DNA from: Diplolepis rosae
Lineage: Eukaryota > Arthropoda > Insecta > Hymenoptera > Diplolepididae
Direction of reading: 5' to 3'
Assembly: GCA_030998225.1 (NCBI GenBank)
Contig: JAPYXD010000553.1
Location: 4,092,001 to 4,156,000 of the forward strand
Length of the DNA stretch: 64,000 bases
This document shows, piece by piece, positions 11,367 through 21,069 of this stretch. A program made the translations under genes and the position numbers. The notes beneath the pieces were generated by a model, which did not search any database, was not told where the DNA came from, and saw only the letters and a program-made list of their open reading frames with translations. The stretch's first letter is position 1. Each line of letters begins with the position of its first letter.

Positions 11367-12110
11367 GTGAAGATGCAACGGCGCTCTCCGGCTGCCAGGT
11401 CGGGCGATGCTATCAGGGTGTCGGCGAAGGACGGTAAGTCCTTCGTCGAGATCCTGAAAGCCATGAAGGCCAAGGTGGACCCCCAAAGTTCAGGAACAGA
11501 GGTCCTCTCCATCCGTAGATGCAGGAGGGAGGAGATCCTCCTAGTCCTGAAAAGAGGGGGTGACGTCTCGGCCATGGAGAAAGCGCTTGATCAGTCGATC
11601 GGGCAGAGGGCTGATGTTAAGTCTTTGGTCTCAAAGAGGTCGCTAGAAGTTAGGGACCTCGACGAGACCGTCACAAGGGAAGAGGTTGTTGCCGCGCTGT
11701 GCATCGCGCTGGGCAAGCCAGACCTCGAGGAACAGTGCAGGCTGTACAAGCGCTTTAGTGGTGTGCCGACTGCGGTAGTACGTTTAACCGAGGCGGACGC
11801 CCGGAGCTTGCTCGGTCTCGGCAGGCTAAGTGTGGGGTGGGTGAACTGCCGCATCCGAGAGCATGTCGAGGTTTCCCGATGTTTCAGGTGCGAGGGATAT
11901 GGCCATGTTTCGCGCGACTGCACGCTTCCAGGCAGAAAGGGTGCCTGCTGGAGGTGTGGAGGCGCGTCGCACGTGGCCAAGGAGTGCAAGGCTTCCCCTC
12001 GGTGCCTGACTTGCGCTGATAGGAGGGAAAAAGATGTCGCCCATTCTTCGGTGAGTGGTTCTTGTCCAATATTTAGGGCGGAGCTCCGGAGGTTGAGAGA
12101 CAGAAATTGA
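11367..12110 (+). CDS. R1-like LINE ORF1 (gag-like, three zinc knuckles)
   Basis: An uninterrupted 247-codon frame. The N-terminal half has the R1-clade ORF1 region, including RSLEVRDLDETVTREEVVAA and then IALGKP. The C-terminal part has three Cys/His knuckles: CFRCEGYGHVSRDC, CWRCGGASHVAKEC and a wider CLTCADRREKDVAHSSVSGSC. In this family the protein binds element RNA and forms the ribonucleoprotein needed for target-primed reverse transcription. It is the best preserved ORF of the three LINE copies. The ATG used is the first in the open frame; the true start may lie upstream, because related frames continue left with shifts. Confidence 0.8.
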   Translation: MKMQRRSPAARSGDAIRVSAKDGKSFVEILKAMKAKVDPQSSGTEVLSIRRCRREEILLVLKRGGDVSAMEKALDQSIGQRADVKSLVSKRSLEVRDLDETVTREEVVAALCIALGKPDLEEQCRLYKRFSGVPTAVVRLTEADARSLLGLGRLSVGWVNCRIREHVEVSRCFRCEGYGHVSRDCTLPGRKGACWRCGGASHVAKECKASPRCLTCADRREKDVAHSSVSGSCPIFRAELRRLRDRN

Positions 12111-12705
12111 AGTTTCTGCAGCTCAACCTCGGGAGAGGGAAGGAAGCCCAGAACCTTCTGATGCAGACTGTCCGAAAACTCTGCTTGGTACCAGGATGCA
12201 TCAAGGAGGGCTGGGATCCTTGTTTGCAGCCCTGATTTGAGCATCAGGGATTTCCTGGAGACCGACTCGGGGTTCGTTTGGGTGGAGGTTGCGGGGGTAC
12301 GTCTGTACAGCTGCTACTTCTTCTCGGGTGATCCTTTCGCGATCTTTGAGACCCAGATCCTCCTCCTAGAGGAAAGCCTCAGAGAAGCTAGTGGGCGGGC
12401 CCTTATTGCGGGCAACTTTAACAGTAAGTCGCCCGAGTGGGGAGAAGCTCGTCTGAACAGGAGAGGGGGATCTTGTTCGGCGAGATGGTCGCTAGGAATG
12501 ACCTGATTGTATTAAATCAGGGCAGGGATTTTACGTTCAGACGAGGAGCGGGCGGGGGGGGGGGTCGATTATCGAACTCACGTTTGCCGCGCCCCGTCTT
12601 GCCTCAAGGATATTCGACTGGTGCGTCCTCCAGGTAATTACCTTGAGTGACCACCAGTGCATTGAGTTTAGCATCCGGGAACGGAGTCACCCAGTGAATA
12701 CGAGA
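12105..12705 (+). pseudogene. R1-like LINE endonuclease domain remnant
   Basis: Starting just after ORF1, LQLNLGRGKEAQNLLMQT is the N-terminal strand of the LINE endonuclease. Further on are RDFLETDSGFVWVEVAGVR, then GNFNSKSPEWGEA (the catalytic GDFN-type motif) and EMVARNDLIVLN. Finally SDHQCIEFS (about 12643-12670) carries the conserved SDH catalytic block. At least two frame changes separate these parts. In active relatives the domain nicks the target DNA to prime reverse transcription. Confidence 0.8.
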
Positions 12706-12769
12706 AGGGGCGCCAAAGAAAGAAGCCCTCCTGGAACACAAGACGACTCAGCAAAGACAAGCTACGAAA

Positions 12770-13252
12770 ACATCTTGAGGGAACCGGCGAACACCTGCAG
12801 ATCGCGACTGCCAAAGCCATCCAATGTGGGGCCGACCTGACTCAACTCATGCCCAACATTGGTGGACCCAGGGAAGCTGAGAGAAGGCTGGTTGCGAGAG
12901 TGGTAAATTCGAAGTTGCTTTATGCAGCTCCGGTCTGGACAAGTGCTCTTAACAACCATGCTATTCAGATGAAGCTGGTCTCGGCACAGAGAGGTGTGGT
13001 GCTGAGAATGTCTCAGCATACCGAACTGTGTCGACGAGTGCTGTGCTGGTCCTGGCGAGCGTCCCGCCAATTGACTTATTGGCGGGGGAAAGGAAAGAGA
13101 CCTTTCAGCTCCGTAAGGAGCTCACCTGCTTAACCAACCTACAGGAAATCGCTCGCGCGAAGGAGGCCATCCGCAAGGATGGAAGGCGCAGACTCGTCGA
13201 GAAATGGCACACGAGATGGCATGGTAACCAATCCGGGAGATAGACACTCTTT
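12770..13252 (+). pseudogene. R1-like LINE RT C-terminal remnant
   Basis: After a deletion junction the frame resumes with LQIATAKAIQCGADLTQLMP, then VVNSKLLYAAPVWTSAL and VSAQRGVVLRMSQ. Following a frameshift come VLASVPPIDLLAGERKE, FQLRKELTCL and KWHTRWHGNQSGR. These match the C-terminal domain of R1-clade RT proteins. The characteristic RW(T/S)H tail is cut by a stop (GR-stop-TH) and then by the mariner boundary near 13252. Confidence 0.8.
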
Positions 13253-13545
13253 TTCTGTGCTGTTACACGTTGCGGATAGAGGGGTTTCTCAATAATCATT
13301 TTTGGGTTTTGTGAGCCCCAAATGCGACAATTTTGCTGATTAACGTAACCCTCAAGGTGAAAATGAGCCTCATCGCTCATAATGATTTTTCAGTGAAATC
13401 CAGGTTCATTCTCATGCATTTTTGTAGTAAATTTTAATAATTTCATTGCGTTGGTGAAGCGTATATCGTTCCATTTTTATTAACGATATAGTTTTTAGTT
13501 GTCATCTGTCAAAAAATGAAACCTCTTATTATGACAGCTGCCAAA
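13253..13545 (-). pseudogene. Mariner-type transposase central fragment
   Basis: The minus-strand segment from about 13385 reads SDEAHFHLEGYVNQQNC, then RIWGSQNPKMIIEKPLYPQR, then VTAQ. This is the block around the first catalytic Asp (SDEAHF) in DD41D/rosa-like and related transposases. The frame changes to unrelated LINE sequence at about 13253. The segment 13400-13545, next to the TIR, should hold the N-terminal part but is not recognisable. Confidence 0.75.
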
Positions 13546-13602
13546 ATAGCGGGCTATTCTAAATGAAACCTCTAATTGGAAAACCCTGTACATATAGTGT
13601 AT

Positions 13603-14536
13603 TTCTACATAAAGACAACCTTCCACCTATGAATTGAAAGTTAGGTCGCATCGTAGAATTGTATCTACGACAAGAGAAGATAGTCCGAATTGTATCAGTG
13701 CGAAAAAATACAGGAGTGTACAAACGCACTCTGAAACAACTGTATCCTCTTTCATTTTTCTCATTCTAGGATAATATTGTAGAAAAAAATGAGAACAAAC
13801 TATCTGGACTATTTTACATTTGTACACATCTCTTACAAGGATTCGTCACTATGGGTCACACAAATCGATCCAAATGGTCTATGCCATATTGTAGACCTAT
13901 TAACAACCAACTTCACTGTACCATCCAATATCCTGACGCCATAACAAATATTTTTGGAAAATCGCTTTGAAAGTTAAATATTGTAAGTGAAATTTAATAT
14001 TTCAATTTTGCCGTTTTTCTTTTTTTAAATTTTGGTATACAGGGGTTTTTGTATTTTTTTTTTTTTAATATTTGATTTTTCGTATTTCAACATTTTACGG
14101 TATGGAATTTATATTGAAATAGTAAAACGATTTCTTATTTGTTTATATATATACGCTTTCGAAGTATCCCACTACTTAAACAAACTGGTAGTGTTCATGC
14201 GTAAATATGCATATTTCAGTTTTTATCAATGCATATGCAGTAACAATTAAAATCGAAATCAACCTCTCAACACTCTGTAGTCGTGACAAAGAAAAACGAT
14301 AAAATTGAAATATCAATTTCACTTACAATCTTCAACTTTCAAAGCGATTTTACAAAAAAAAATATTGTCGTGGAATGAGAAAGTTGGAAGAGGGTAAAGT
14401 TGTTTCAGAGTGCGCTTGTACACTCCTGTATTTGTTCGCACAGATACAGCTCAGACTATCTTGTCTTGTCCTGGATACAATTCTACGATGCGACCTAGCT
14501 TTCAACTCATAGGAGGAAGGTTGTCTTTATGTAGAA
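13603..14536. mobile_element. Non-autonomous element with long inverted repeats (MITE-like)
   Basis: The first roughly 190 bp (13603-13795) reappear inverted at about 14355-14536. They share TTCTACATAAAGACAACCTT, TAGGTCGCATCGTAGAATTG, ACAGGAGTGTACAA and CGCACTCTGAAACAACT. A second inverted match links about 13935-14010 to about 14290-14350 (AATCGCTTTGAAAGTT, GTAAGTGAAAT). The left arm has an extra insert between these parts. No transposase is encoded; the ORF 14032-14250 is AT-rich and unrecognised. It lies only 14 bp from the mariner-type element and abuts the BEL integrase at 14540. I could not identify a target duplication, so the superfamily is unknown. Confidence 0.75.
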
Positions 14537-14539
14537 CTA

Positions 14540-15705
14540 CCTCGATGGAATCTTGGTGAGTGGCTGCTTGTCATTTACTGCGACTAGTCATCTGATTCAA
14601 GCATTCGTTGTGACACCGCATCCAAAAATGATGTCTCGTCTTTTACGCCAGTTGCCAAGATGATAAGTGGCCGACTGGTACGTTACGCAGATCTGTCCGT
14701 GTAATACTGGTTAAAAATCTACCAATCAGGAGATGACTAAGTGTCAGTGGAAAAGAATCATTGGGCTCGTAAGAATGTGGGGACCGCGGTCGAGAATTGA
14801 GGATTGTTTCAATTTCTATGACGTATGTTTCCAGCTGTTCATGAATCAATAATTTGTCACCTACTGTATGTACTGAGTGGTGTTTACATGATTTGACTGA
14901 TACCTCCCACAAGCTTCCGAAGTGTGGAGATCGAGGTGGGATAAACTGCCAATTAACCTTTTCATTTAATAGATATTTTTGAACTTCAAAATTCTGTTGG
15001 GTTGCCTGAACAAGATTGTGAAGTACCTTTATCTCGTTGCGCGAACCAACAAAGTTTTTTACATTGTCTCAATAAATCGTTTCTGATTTTCCGTGACGAA
15101 CAAAAAATCTTTTCAAGCTGCCGATGAAAGATTCTGTTGTCAAGTCGCTGACTAGTTCTAGATGGACAGCCTTGCTTACAAAACATACAAAAATTGATAC
15201 GTAAGCCTTTACTTGAATACGGTTTATATGCCGCTTTCCTTTAATGTAAAATGGTCCACAATACTCAACCCCGACATTGAGAAATGGACGTGTTGAGAAT
15301 AGGCGATTTTCCGGGAAGGTTTCTCATTATATAATTTACAGCCTGCGACCTGGCTCTAAAACAGGCAATGCATTCGCGAATGACTTGCCGAGCTACGTTT
15401 CAACCATCAATTGACCAATAATTTTCGCGAACTCCATACGGAGCAACTCGAGTACCTGAATGGATTTGTCTAATATGCTCTTCGCGAATTATAGGTTGTG
15501 TAATGTGATGATTTCGTAGTAAAACAATGGGATGTTTTTGATTTCCTCGAATTCCTGCATTTTTAAGTCACCCGCCCACCTTTAGTTTGTATTTATCAAG
15601 AAACGAATTTAGAGAAAGTGATTCATTTTCCGAACTGACTACTTCACCCTGTGAAAGACTTCTGATTTCTTTTGAAAAGGCCGCGGCCTGAGTGAGTTTA
15701 ATGAT
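14540..15705 (-). pseudogene. BEL/Pao integrase remnant
   Basis: On the minus strand from about 15700 down: a BEL-type stretch LSLNSFLDKYKLKVGG, a zinc-binding region with RECIACFRARS near 15360, then SKAVHLELVSDLTTESFIG with the first catalytic Asp, and YSDNVKNFVGS-like sequence with the second. Frame 14912-14643 carries EVSVKSCKHHSVHTVGD, ETILNSRP and PLTLSHLLIG, the hallmark of BEL/Pao integrase C-termini. Near 14560 a final KDNLPP-like motif is cut by the adjacent MITE-like element. Several stops and frameshifts. Integrase inserts the cDNA copy into the genome in active relatives. Confidence 0.85.
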
Positions 15706-15714
15706 TAAAAATGT

Positions 15715-15842
15715 AAAGAATTCATCCTAGCTTTAGACAGCAAACCATTGCACTTGTCCTCGTTTCTGATATTGTGTATGGCTTATGTATGGCTGTATTT
15801 AATGTATAAGTTTGAATTTGCTCGTTTGGATTTTCACTCCAC
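15715..15842 (-). pseudogene. BEL/Pao reverse transcriptase fragment, distal half
   Basis: Reads ILWSENPNEQIQTYTLNTAI on the minus strand, the BEL RT block normally preceded by HRPYHK and followed by fingers/palm sequence. The preceding codons lie 3.7 kb away at 19582 onward, because a solo LTR has inserted exactly inside this codon run. Removing the insertion and one copy of AGTA restores a continuous ILW junction. The catalytic YVDD part and RNase H are deleted between here and the integrase. Confidence 0.85.
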
Positions 15843-16089
15843 AGTATGTAACGGTGCGTATCTTCTCCTCTGGTCGAGCTCGTCGTCCTCCGCCGGATGC
15901 TGCAGTCTGCCAGGGTCGAACGTGAGGACAGGAGAAGTAGTAATAATGAGGCGGTCATTTTATTTAATGAAAACAATACCTACCGAGCCGGAAACCTTCC
16001 CTTTCCCACGGTCGGTCAGAACGGTATGGTGAGGGGGAGGGGGTCGGTTTAGTCGGGTCGGCTGGCCGGGTGAGCGCACTGCCGGGGGT

Positions 16090-16435
16090 GAGGTGGTCAG
16101 GAACGCCTGAAGCCACAGCACCCGAAGCCCGTGGGCCGATCATGGGAACGCCCATCCATCGGCACACTGGTCGGCTTGTGTTCTTCCCGGGACGTCGCGT
16201 CCTCGTGTCATCCGCCGCCGAGGGTGGGGTGATCAGGAACGCCTGAAGTCACCGCACCCGAAACCCGTGGGCCGATCATGGAAACGCCCATCCATCGGCA
16301 CACCGGTTGGCTCGGGTCTCTCGTAGTTGATGCGTCGCCGAGGGATCGGGTGATCAGGAACGCCTGAAGTCACCGCACCCGAAACCCGTGGGCCGATCGT
16401 GGAAACACCCATCCATCGGCACACCGGTCGGCTAG
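16090..16435 (+). repeat. GC-rich tandem repeats inside the solo LTR
   Basis: A unit of about 120-135 bp is present about three times (near 16094, 16231 and 16348). Each contains GGAACGCCTGAAG, CCGTGGGCCGATC and CGCCCATCCATCGGCACACC. The unit is followed at 16465-16555 by short repeats of GTAAGTATGTCGTC type. The peptides predicted from these repeats on the minus strand (for example CRWMGV) are by-products of the repetition, not genes. Confidence 0.7.
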
Positions 16436-17525
16436 TGTCTCCTCGTAGAGGGGGGTACGTCGGGTAGGTCGTCTACAGGTAAGTATGTCGTCTATAGGTA
16501 AGTACGTCATCGTCAGGTAGGTATGTCGTCGTCGGTAAGTATGTCTTGGTCCAGGTAGCTCTGCCACGGGAACGCCCGTCCGCAGAGTAACCCGCTGAGT
16601 CTAGGTCTGGTGAGAGCTCCTCGGTGTTACTCGAGTCGAACGCACCGGACCGACTGCCGTTCTCTCGCAGTGATCCCAGATCGTGGGAGCTGGCGGCACC
16701 CACCACGCTCCCATGTGGGAACACACACAATCAAGCGCGCCGTGTCGGTGTGTCCCCTACTTCCTCGCTTCGATTTCACGCTTTCGTCTGTTGAGCCAAG
16801 ATCGAAAATTATGTTTCTGTCGACTTCGTGTCAAAGTGGCGCGAAGCAGACGACAAATTTAAAATCACCAAATTTATCATTTAGGATATTACCTTTCTTT
16901 CTTTGATATTTCCAAAAACATTCACTTAAAATGAATATCTAAACATTTTATTTTAAATTTTAGGATGATTTAAAGACTCAAAAGATGATTTTCTATTAAA
17001 ATTTAAACTCAATAAATTTTCAAAGTTTCAAAACAAAATAATATCAATTTCAATATTTTTTAGCTGTGCAAATCAAATAGTTCAATTAGAATATTATGTA
17101 GAGAATATTATATATTAAGGAATGGTAAAATATGATATTGTAGTTTAAAAAATAAAATATTAAAATACTTAAGTAATACATAAATTATATCTAGTTATAC
17201 ACTCGAAATTATACGATAGAGTTTCTTCTTTGGTATGAGGCAACATTGAAAAAAATTTCATTCAAATAAAATACTAAGAAAACTTTTTAAAATACGTAAT
17301 ATTATTCACATATGAATTTTATTATAAATCTGTGAATAAAAGGTTTCAGTATTCAAAAAACCAAAATCACATCTAAATTTGCATACGAAATTACACTTTA
17401 CGATTTCTCTTATATAAAATACAAATATTTATTTCAAATAAAATAGTTTTTGAAAAATTTTGCAGTACGTGAATCAACTATATCAATTAAAAAATTAAAT
17501 GGAAAATTGATTTCAAATTAATTAG

Positions 17526-17582
17526 GAGCAGTCGACCGGCAATCGAAAGACCTGGGCTCAAATTCCAGCGCAGTCGAAAGCG
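17526..17582 (+). other. tRNA-like box B segment in left arm (mirror copy 18518-18574)
   Basis: GACCTGGGCTCAAATTCCAG resembles a tRNA T-arm with a box B-like GGCTCAAATTC, preceded by GAGCAGTCGACCGGCAATCG. It could be a decayed tRNA or a tRNA-derived SINE head captured in the arm. No cloverleaf with an acceptor stem is evident, so this is a resemblance only. Being in the arm, it exists twice in opposite orientation. Confidence 0.3.
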
Positions 17583-17714
17583 TCTTTTTTCCATAGAAAG
17601 ATTTACAAATTCTTTAATATTTAAATGGAAAATATATTTTTTTTTTAAATAAGAAATTAAGGTTAAAAATCTACATTCCTAATTACATGGTGATAGTAGA
17701 TGAAAATTCTATAC

Positions 17715-17830
17715 GATGTTGTTGTTAATAATTGGCTTTAGGGTCCAGAAATGATAACTCAGGAAGTCACATACTTTCAAACATTCCAAATCTAATCGGA
17801 GTCCTCATCAGTGATCTTTATTTCTAATAT
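17715..17830. repeat. Dispersed repeat in the spacer of the hAT-like element (second copy near 46765)
   Basis: The words TTGGCTTTAGGGTCCA and CCTCATCAGTGAT, about 80 bp apart, recur with the same spacing and order at 46785-46865. The similarity covers about 110 bp and then decays. It shows that the unique-looking spacer carries sequence from a dispersed repeat family. Confidence 0.65.
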
Positions 17831-19581
17831 TTTAAAACAGTGGATAAAATATTGCACATCCCTTTTTTGGAATAAACTTAAAAATGTAAAATATCGTGAG
17901 AAAATTTACATAAAATTGTACAGAAAACATTGGCAAATTATCTAAAAACTTCCTTAGAAATAAAAATAAATTTCTAGCACATAACTCTGATGTAAATCAA
18001 CTAAAAAGTAGTATATATTTGTGTCTAAATGCTACTGATTATATAGATGTAAGTACATATGTAGTATAAAATTACAAAGAATTATTTATGAAAATTAGCC
18101 TAGAATTGCTAATACGAATTCTACACTGTTAGAATTTTCTACCGCAATTTCCCAGAACATGTGAGTGGAGTTTTATTCAGCTACAGCCTCCCAAAATTTA
18201 GACAGAATTTCAGGAAATTCCGTTACTTTTTAGTAAATTTATAAAAACAATTTTTTTTATTAAACTTCAGTTCCAAAGTGTTGAATATTCTGTATATGTT
18301 TACCTGGAAATACTGATACTTGTAATAGGAATAATTTTACGTTTTGGTAACTGAAGTTCAATGCACTCACATGCAACTGAACATTCATCCACATGCAATT
18401 GAAACTCAGTTACAGTTACACAATTTTATGATAATTTTATAAAATTCTTATTTAAAAAAAAAATATATTTTCCATTTAAATATTAAAGAATTTGTAAATC
18501 TTTCTATGGAAAAAAGACGCTTTCGACTGCGCTGGAATTTGAGCCCAGGTCTTTCGATTGCCGGTCGACTGCTCCTAATTAATTTGAAATCAATTTTCCA
18601 TTTAATTTTTTAATTGATATAGTTGATTCACGTACTGCAAAATTTTTCAAAAACTATTTTATTTGAAATAAATATTTGTATTTTATATAAGAGAAATCGT
18701 AAAGTGTAATTTCGTATGCAAATTTAGATGTGATTTTGGTTTTTTGAATACTGAAACCTTTTATTCACAGATTTATAATAAAATTCATATGTGAATAATA
18801 TTACGTATTTTAAAAAGTTTTCTTAGTATTTTATTTGAATGAAATTTTTTTCAATGTTGCCTCATACCAAAGAAGAAACTCTATCGTATAATTTCGAGTG
18901 TATAACTAGATATAATTTATGTATTACTTAAGTATTTTAATATTTTATTTTTTAAACTACAATATCATATTTTACCATTCCTTAATATATAATATTCTCT
19001 ACATAATATTCTAATTGAACTATTTGATTTGCACAGCTAAAAAATATTGAAATTGATATTATTTTGTTTTGAAACTTTGAAAATTTATTGAGTTTAAATT
19101 TTAATAGAAAATCATCTTTTGAGTCTTTAAATCATCCTAAAATTTAAAATAAAATGTTTAGATATTCATTTTAAGTGAATGTTTTTGGAAATATCAAAGA
19201 AAGAAAGGTAATATCCTAAATGATAAATTTGGTGATTTTAAATTTGTCGTCTGCTTTGCGCCACTTTGACACGAAGTCGACAGAAACATAATTTTCGATC
19301 TTGGCTCAACAGACGAAAGCGTGAAATCGAAGCGAGGAAGTGGGGGACACACCGACACGGCGCGCTTGATTGTCTGTGTTCCCACATGGGAGCGTGGTGG
19401 GGGCCGCCAGCTCCCACGATCTGGGATCACTGTTCTCTCGTCGAGACGCTGGACTTGTAGTCTCGACGTGCTGTGCGCGCGCCGTCGAGTGGCAGTCTGG
19501 CGCGTGGGGGTACGTATACCGCGCTTGCTGACAGTGGCGCCTATGTGACTGTGACGTCGGATGGCATTGGCGTCACAAGTA

Positions 19582-20160
19582 TCTTGTGATATGGTCTGTG
19601 TCCGTAGCATAACTGAATTTGCCGATACATTTGTTCAATATCGGCAGTTAATGCAAAGGTAAAAGTACGGAATAGTGTGACGGCGGAAAAGAGGTCCTCT
19701 TGAATTGTTAGACCGATCATTACAGCATCGTATGAAGAAACTGTTGTGGAAGATTTGGAAGAGCCGTCGAAAACGATCCTTGTTTTTGTTTTGAGGCTAC
19801 TCATTTCCAATACTGCGTGATGTGGATGAAAAAATCCTTGATCTGCAAACTTGTCATTTTCTAATTAAGTCATATGACCATTCTTTAAATAACTTTTCAT
19901 GCATTCAAAATAATGTGATTTAAGTGTCGGATTTTTCGCCAATTTCGTTTCAAGAGCATGAAATCTGTGAAACGCTGTGTTACGAGTTTCCCCTAGCTTT
20001 AATTTATTTTTATTAAAGGGTAACTTTACGATATCACGACTGGATTCATCGCATTCAGTAGTTTTTTTGCAATGCGACTCACAAGCTTCTTCTTCTAGAA
20101 AGTGCCTTGAAAAGCGATAAATCTGAACATTTTGTAAAATTCTAATACATTTTCTCTATT
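19582..20160 (-). pseudogene. BEL/Pao reverse transcriptase fragment, proximal half
   Basis: The minus strand from about 20135 gives LPFNKNKLKLGETRNTAFHR, FHALETKLAKNPTLKSHY and HYFECMKSYLKNGH, the BEL linker before RT. The frame 19810-19541 then gives RIVFDGSSKSSTTVS, LTIQEDLFSAV and FALTADIEQMYRQIQL, the RT block with the first catalytic Asp (ADIEQMY). It ends RPYHKIL at the insertion point and continues at 15842. One stop interrupts the linker. Together with the gag relic at 21445 and the integrase at 14540 it defines one minus-strand BEL element. Confidence 0.85.
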
Positions 20161-21060
20161 TTAGCTGCATCGCCTGTTAAGCATCCTTCCAGATAAAGAA
20201 ATTTCACAGTACTCGGTAAATTAAGATGATTATGGGCGATTAAGGAGCTATACCAGAGTGAACGCTGAAAATTTTGGTGATTTTCGGGAATTTTTTGCAT
20301 GAAAAGTACTCAATTAAATGTTTTGGAAAATTAAGAACAAATTTGGCTATATTTGACCTATATTACATAATTTTTTTCTAGAAATATATTGAGATCCAAG
20401 CGACTTATGCTCTGCCTTCGGAGACGCGAAAAAAATTCTTCCACTGCTGACATGATTCTACCCGATTGAGTAGCTGAAACAGAAAAAGGAAAAAATGGCG
20501 TTGAACTAGAAGGTATTTCCTGTGCAATGACGTAGGATTCTCGAAAAATATCAGAATCTAACAAAATGGCGTAGTTATGAAAAAAAAGTCTGTTTTCCTG
20601 CCTATAAAATGGTCGTTTTTTTAATGCCAAATAGTCAATTTTCATCCAATCAAAAATATCCTACGTTATTGTAGAGTAAATATATTCAATAGTACTCAGT
20701 ACAAATTTCAATTCAATCTGATAATTGCTCTGTAAGTTAAAATGTCAGCAAATTTGAAAAATCTCATTTCGAGAAAAACGCGATTAAAGATGTAACTATC
20801 GATTTTTGCAAGATCAAATGATATTTACCATAAAAAGTGTTAATCAGCTATACCTAGCCCATATAATGGACCGTTGAAAAAGGCACAAAAAATCGATTTT
20901 TTGAAAGTGTCACACTAGTATAGACCCTTAATGTAAAAGAGTCATAAAATCCTAGCCACGTGTCAAGACTGCCTGAAAATGTTAGAAATTTAGACCGGGC
21001 AACATATGTCTGGTAACACGACGAATTGAAATTTCGTTTGTGAATTAAGAACCTCGACCA
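20161..21060. other. Probable BEL interior, protease region not recognisable
   Basis: By position this should be the gag C-terminus and protease of the minus-strand BEL element. Only AT-rich sequence with short open frames is visible (for example 20645-20358 minus). No retropepsin motif or CCHC knuckle was found, so it is either heavily decayed or replaced. Confidence 0.35.
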
Positions 21061-21069
21061 AGACAATTG

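Larger units (their letters stand above)
10400..13252 (+). mobile_element. R1-like non-LTR retrotransposon (LINE), fragment 1
   Basis: In order: a repeat-bearing GC-richer 5' leader (about 10400-11360), ORF1 with three zinc knuckles (11367-12110), an apurinic-like endonuclease (about 12105-12700), and the C-terminal end of the RT protein (about 12775-13250). The main RT palm is deleted at a junction near 12775. The 3' end stops inside coding sequence at the boundary with the mariner-type element. Family: R1 clade of insect LINEs, related to the copies at 43860 and 52345. Confidence 0.85.
10099..13588 (-). mobile_element. Mariner-type element with TIRs, interior replaced by LINE sequence
   Basis: The ends are inverted copies, CAGGGTTTTCCAATTGGAGG at 10099 and its reverse complement ending at 13588, and both are flanked by TA as expected for Tc1/mariner insertion. 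Minus-strand transposase coding survives only next to the ends: the C-terminus at about 10200-10400 and a central piece at about 13253-13390. The middle (about 10400-13252) is R1-like LINE sequence. Roughly 100 transposase codons are missing at the junction, and the LINE lacks its own 3' end, so this is not a simple clean LINE insertion. Confidence 0.85.
16668..19432. mobile_element. hAT-like non-autonomous element with 988-bp inverted arms
   Basis: The left arm (16668-17655) and right arm (18445-19432) are reverse complements of exactly equal length, with only a few mismatches seen by eye, all in the outer GC-richer part. The spacer is 789 bp. The termini are CAGTGATCCC...GGGATCACTG. The flanking 8 bp TTCTCTCG is present at 16660-16667 and 19433-19440. 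CAG-type ends plus an 8-bp target duplication match the hAT superfamily. No transposase is encoded; ORFs in the arms (16610-16906 plus and 19610-19194 minus) are mirror images of each other. The near identity implies a recent insertion or arm homogenisation. Confidence 0.85.
15847..19577 (+). mobile_element. Solo LTR (Gypsy-type) with a nested hAT-like element
   Basis: The insertion starts TGTAACGGTGCG and ends GGCGTCACA, giving TG..CA termini. It is flanked by AGTA at 15843-15846 and 19578-19581, inside the BEL RT gene. A 4-bp duplication with TG..CA fits a Gypsy-type integrase. Removing the nested hAT-like element (16668-19432) and its duplicated TTCTCTCG leaves about 958 bp, with no gag or pol, so this is best read as a solo LTR formed by LTR-LTR recombination. 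It has the same style as the Gypsy A/B LTRs (TGTRACG start, internal GC-rich tandem units) but a different sequence. Confidence 0.8.

Noticed and set aside
15964..16730. Minus-strand ORFs repeating CRWMGV peptides
   Set aside because: Products of GC-rich tandem units in the solo LTR; frames change between units.
16610..16906. 98-codon ORF and its minus-strand mirror (19610-19194) as coding
   Set aside because: They are the two arms of the inverted repeat read in mirror; neither has a domain, and they extend across the element boundary into LTR sequence.
17526..17582. A true tRNA gene
   Set aside because: Only a box B-like segment; no acceptor or anticodon stem could be paired.
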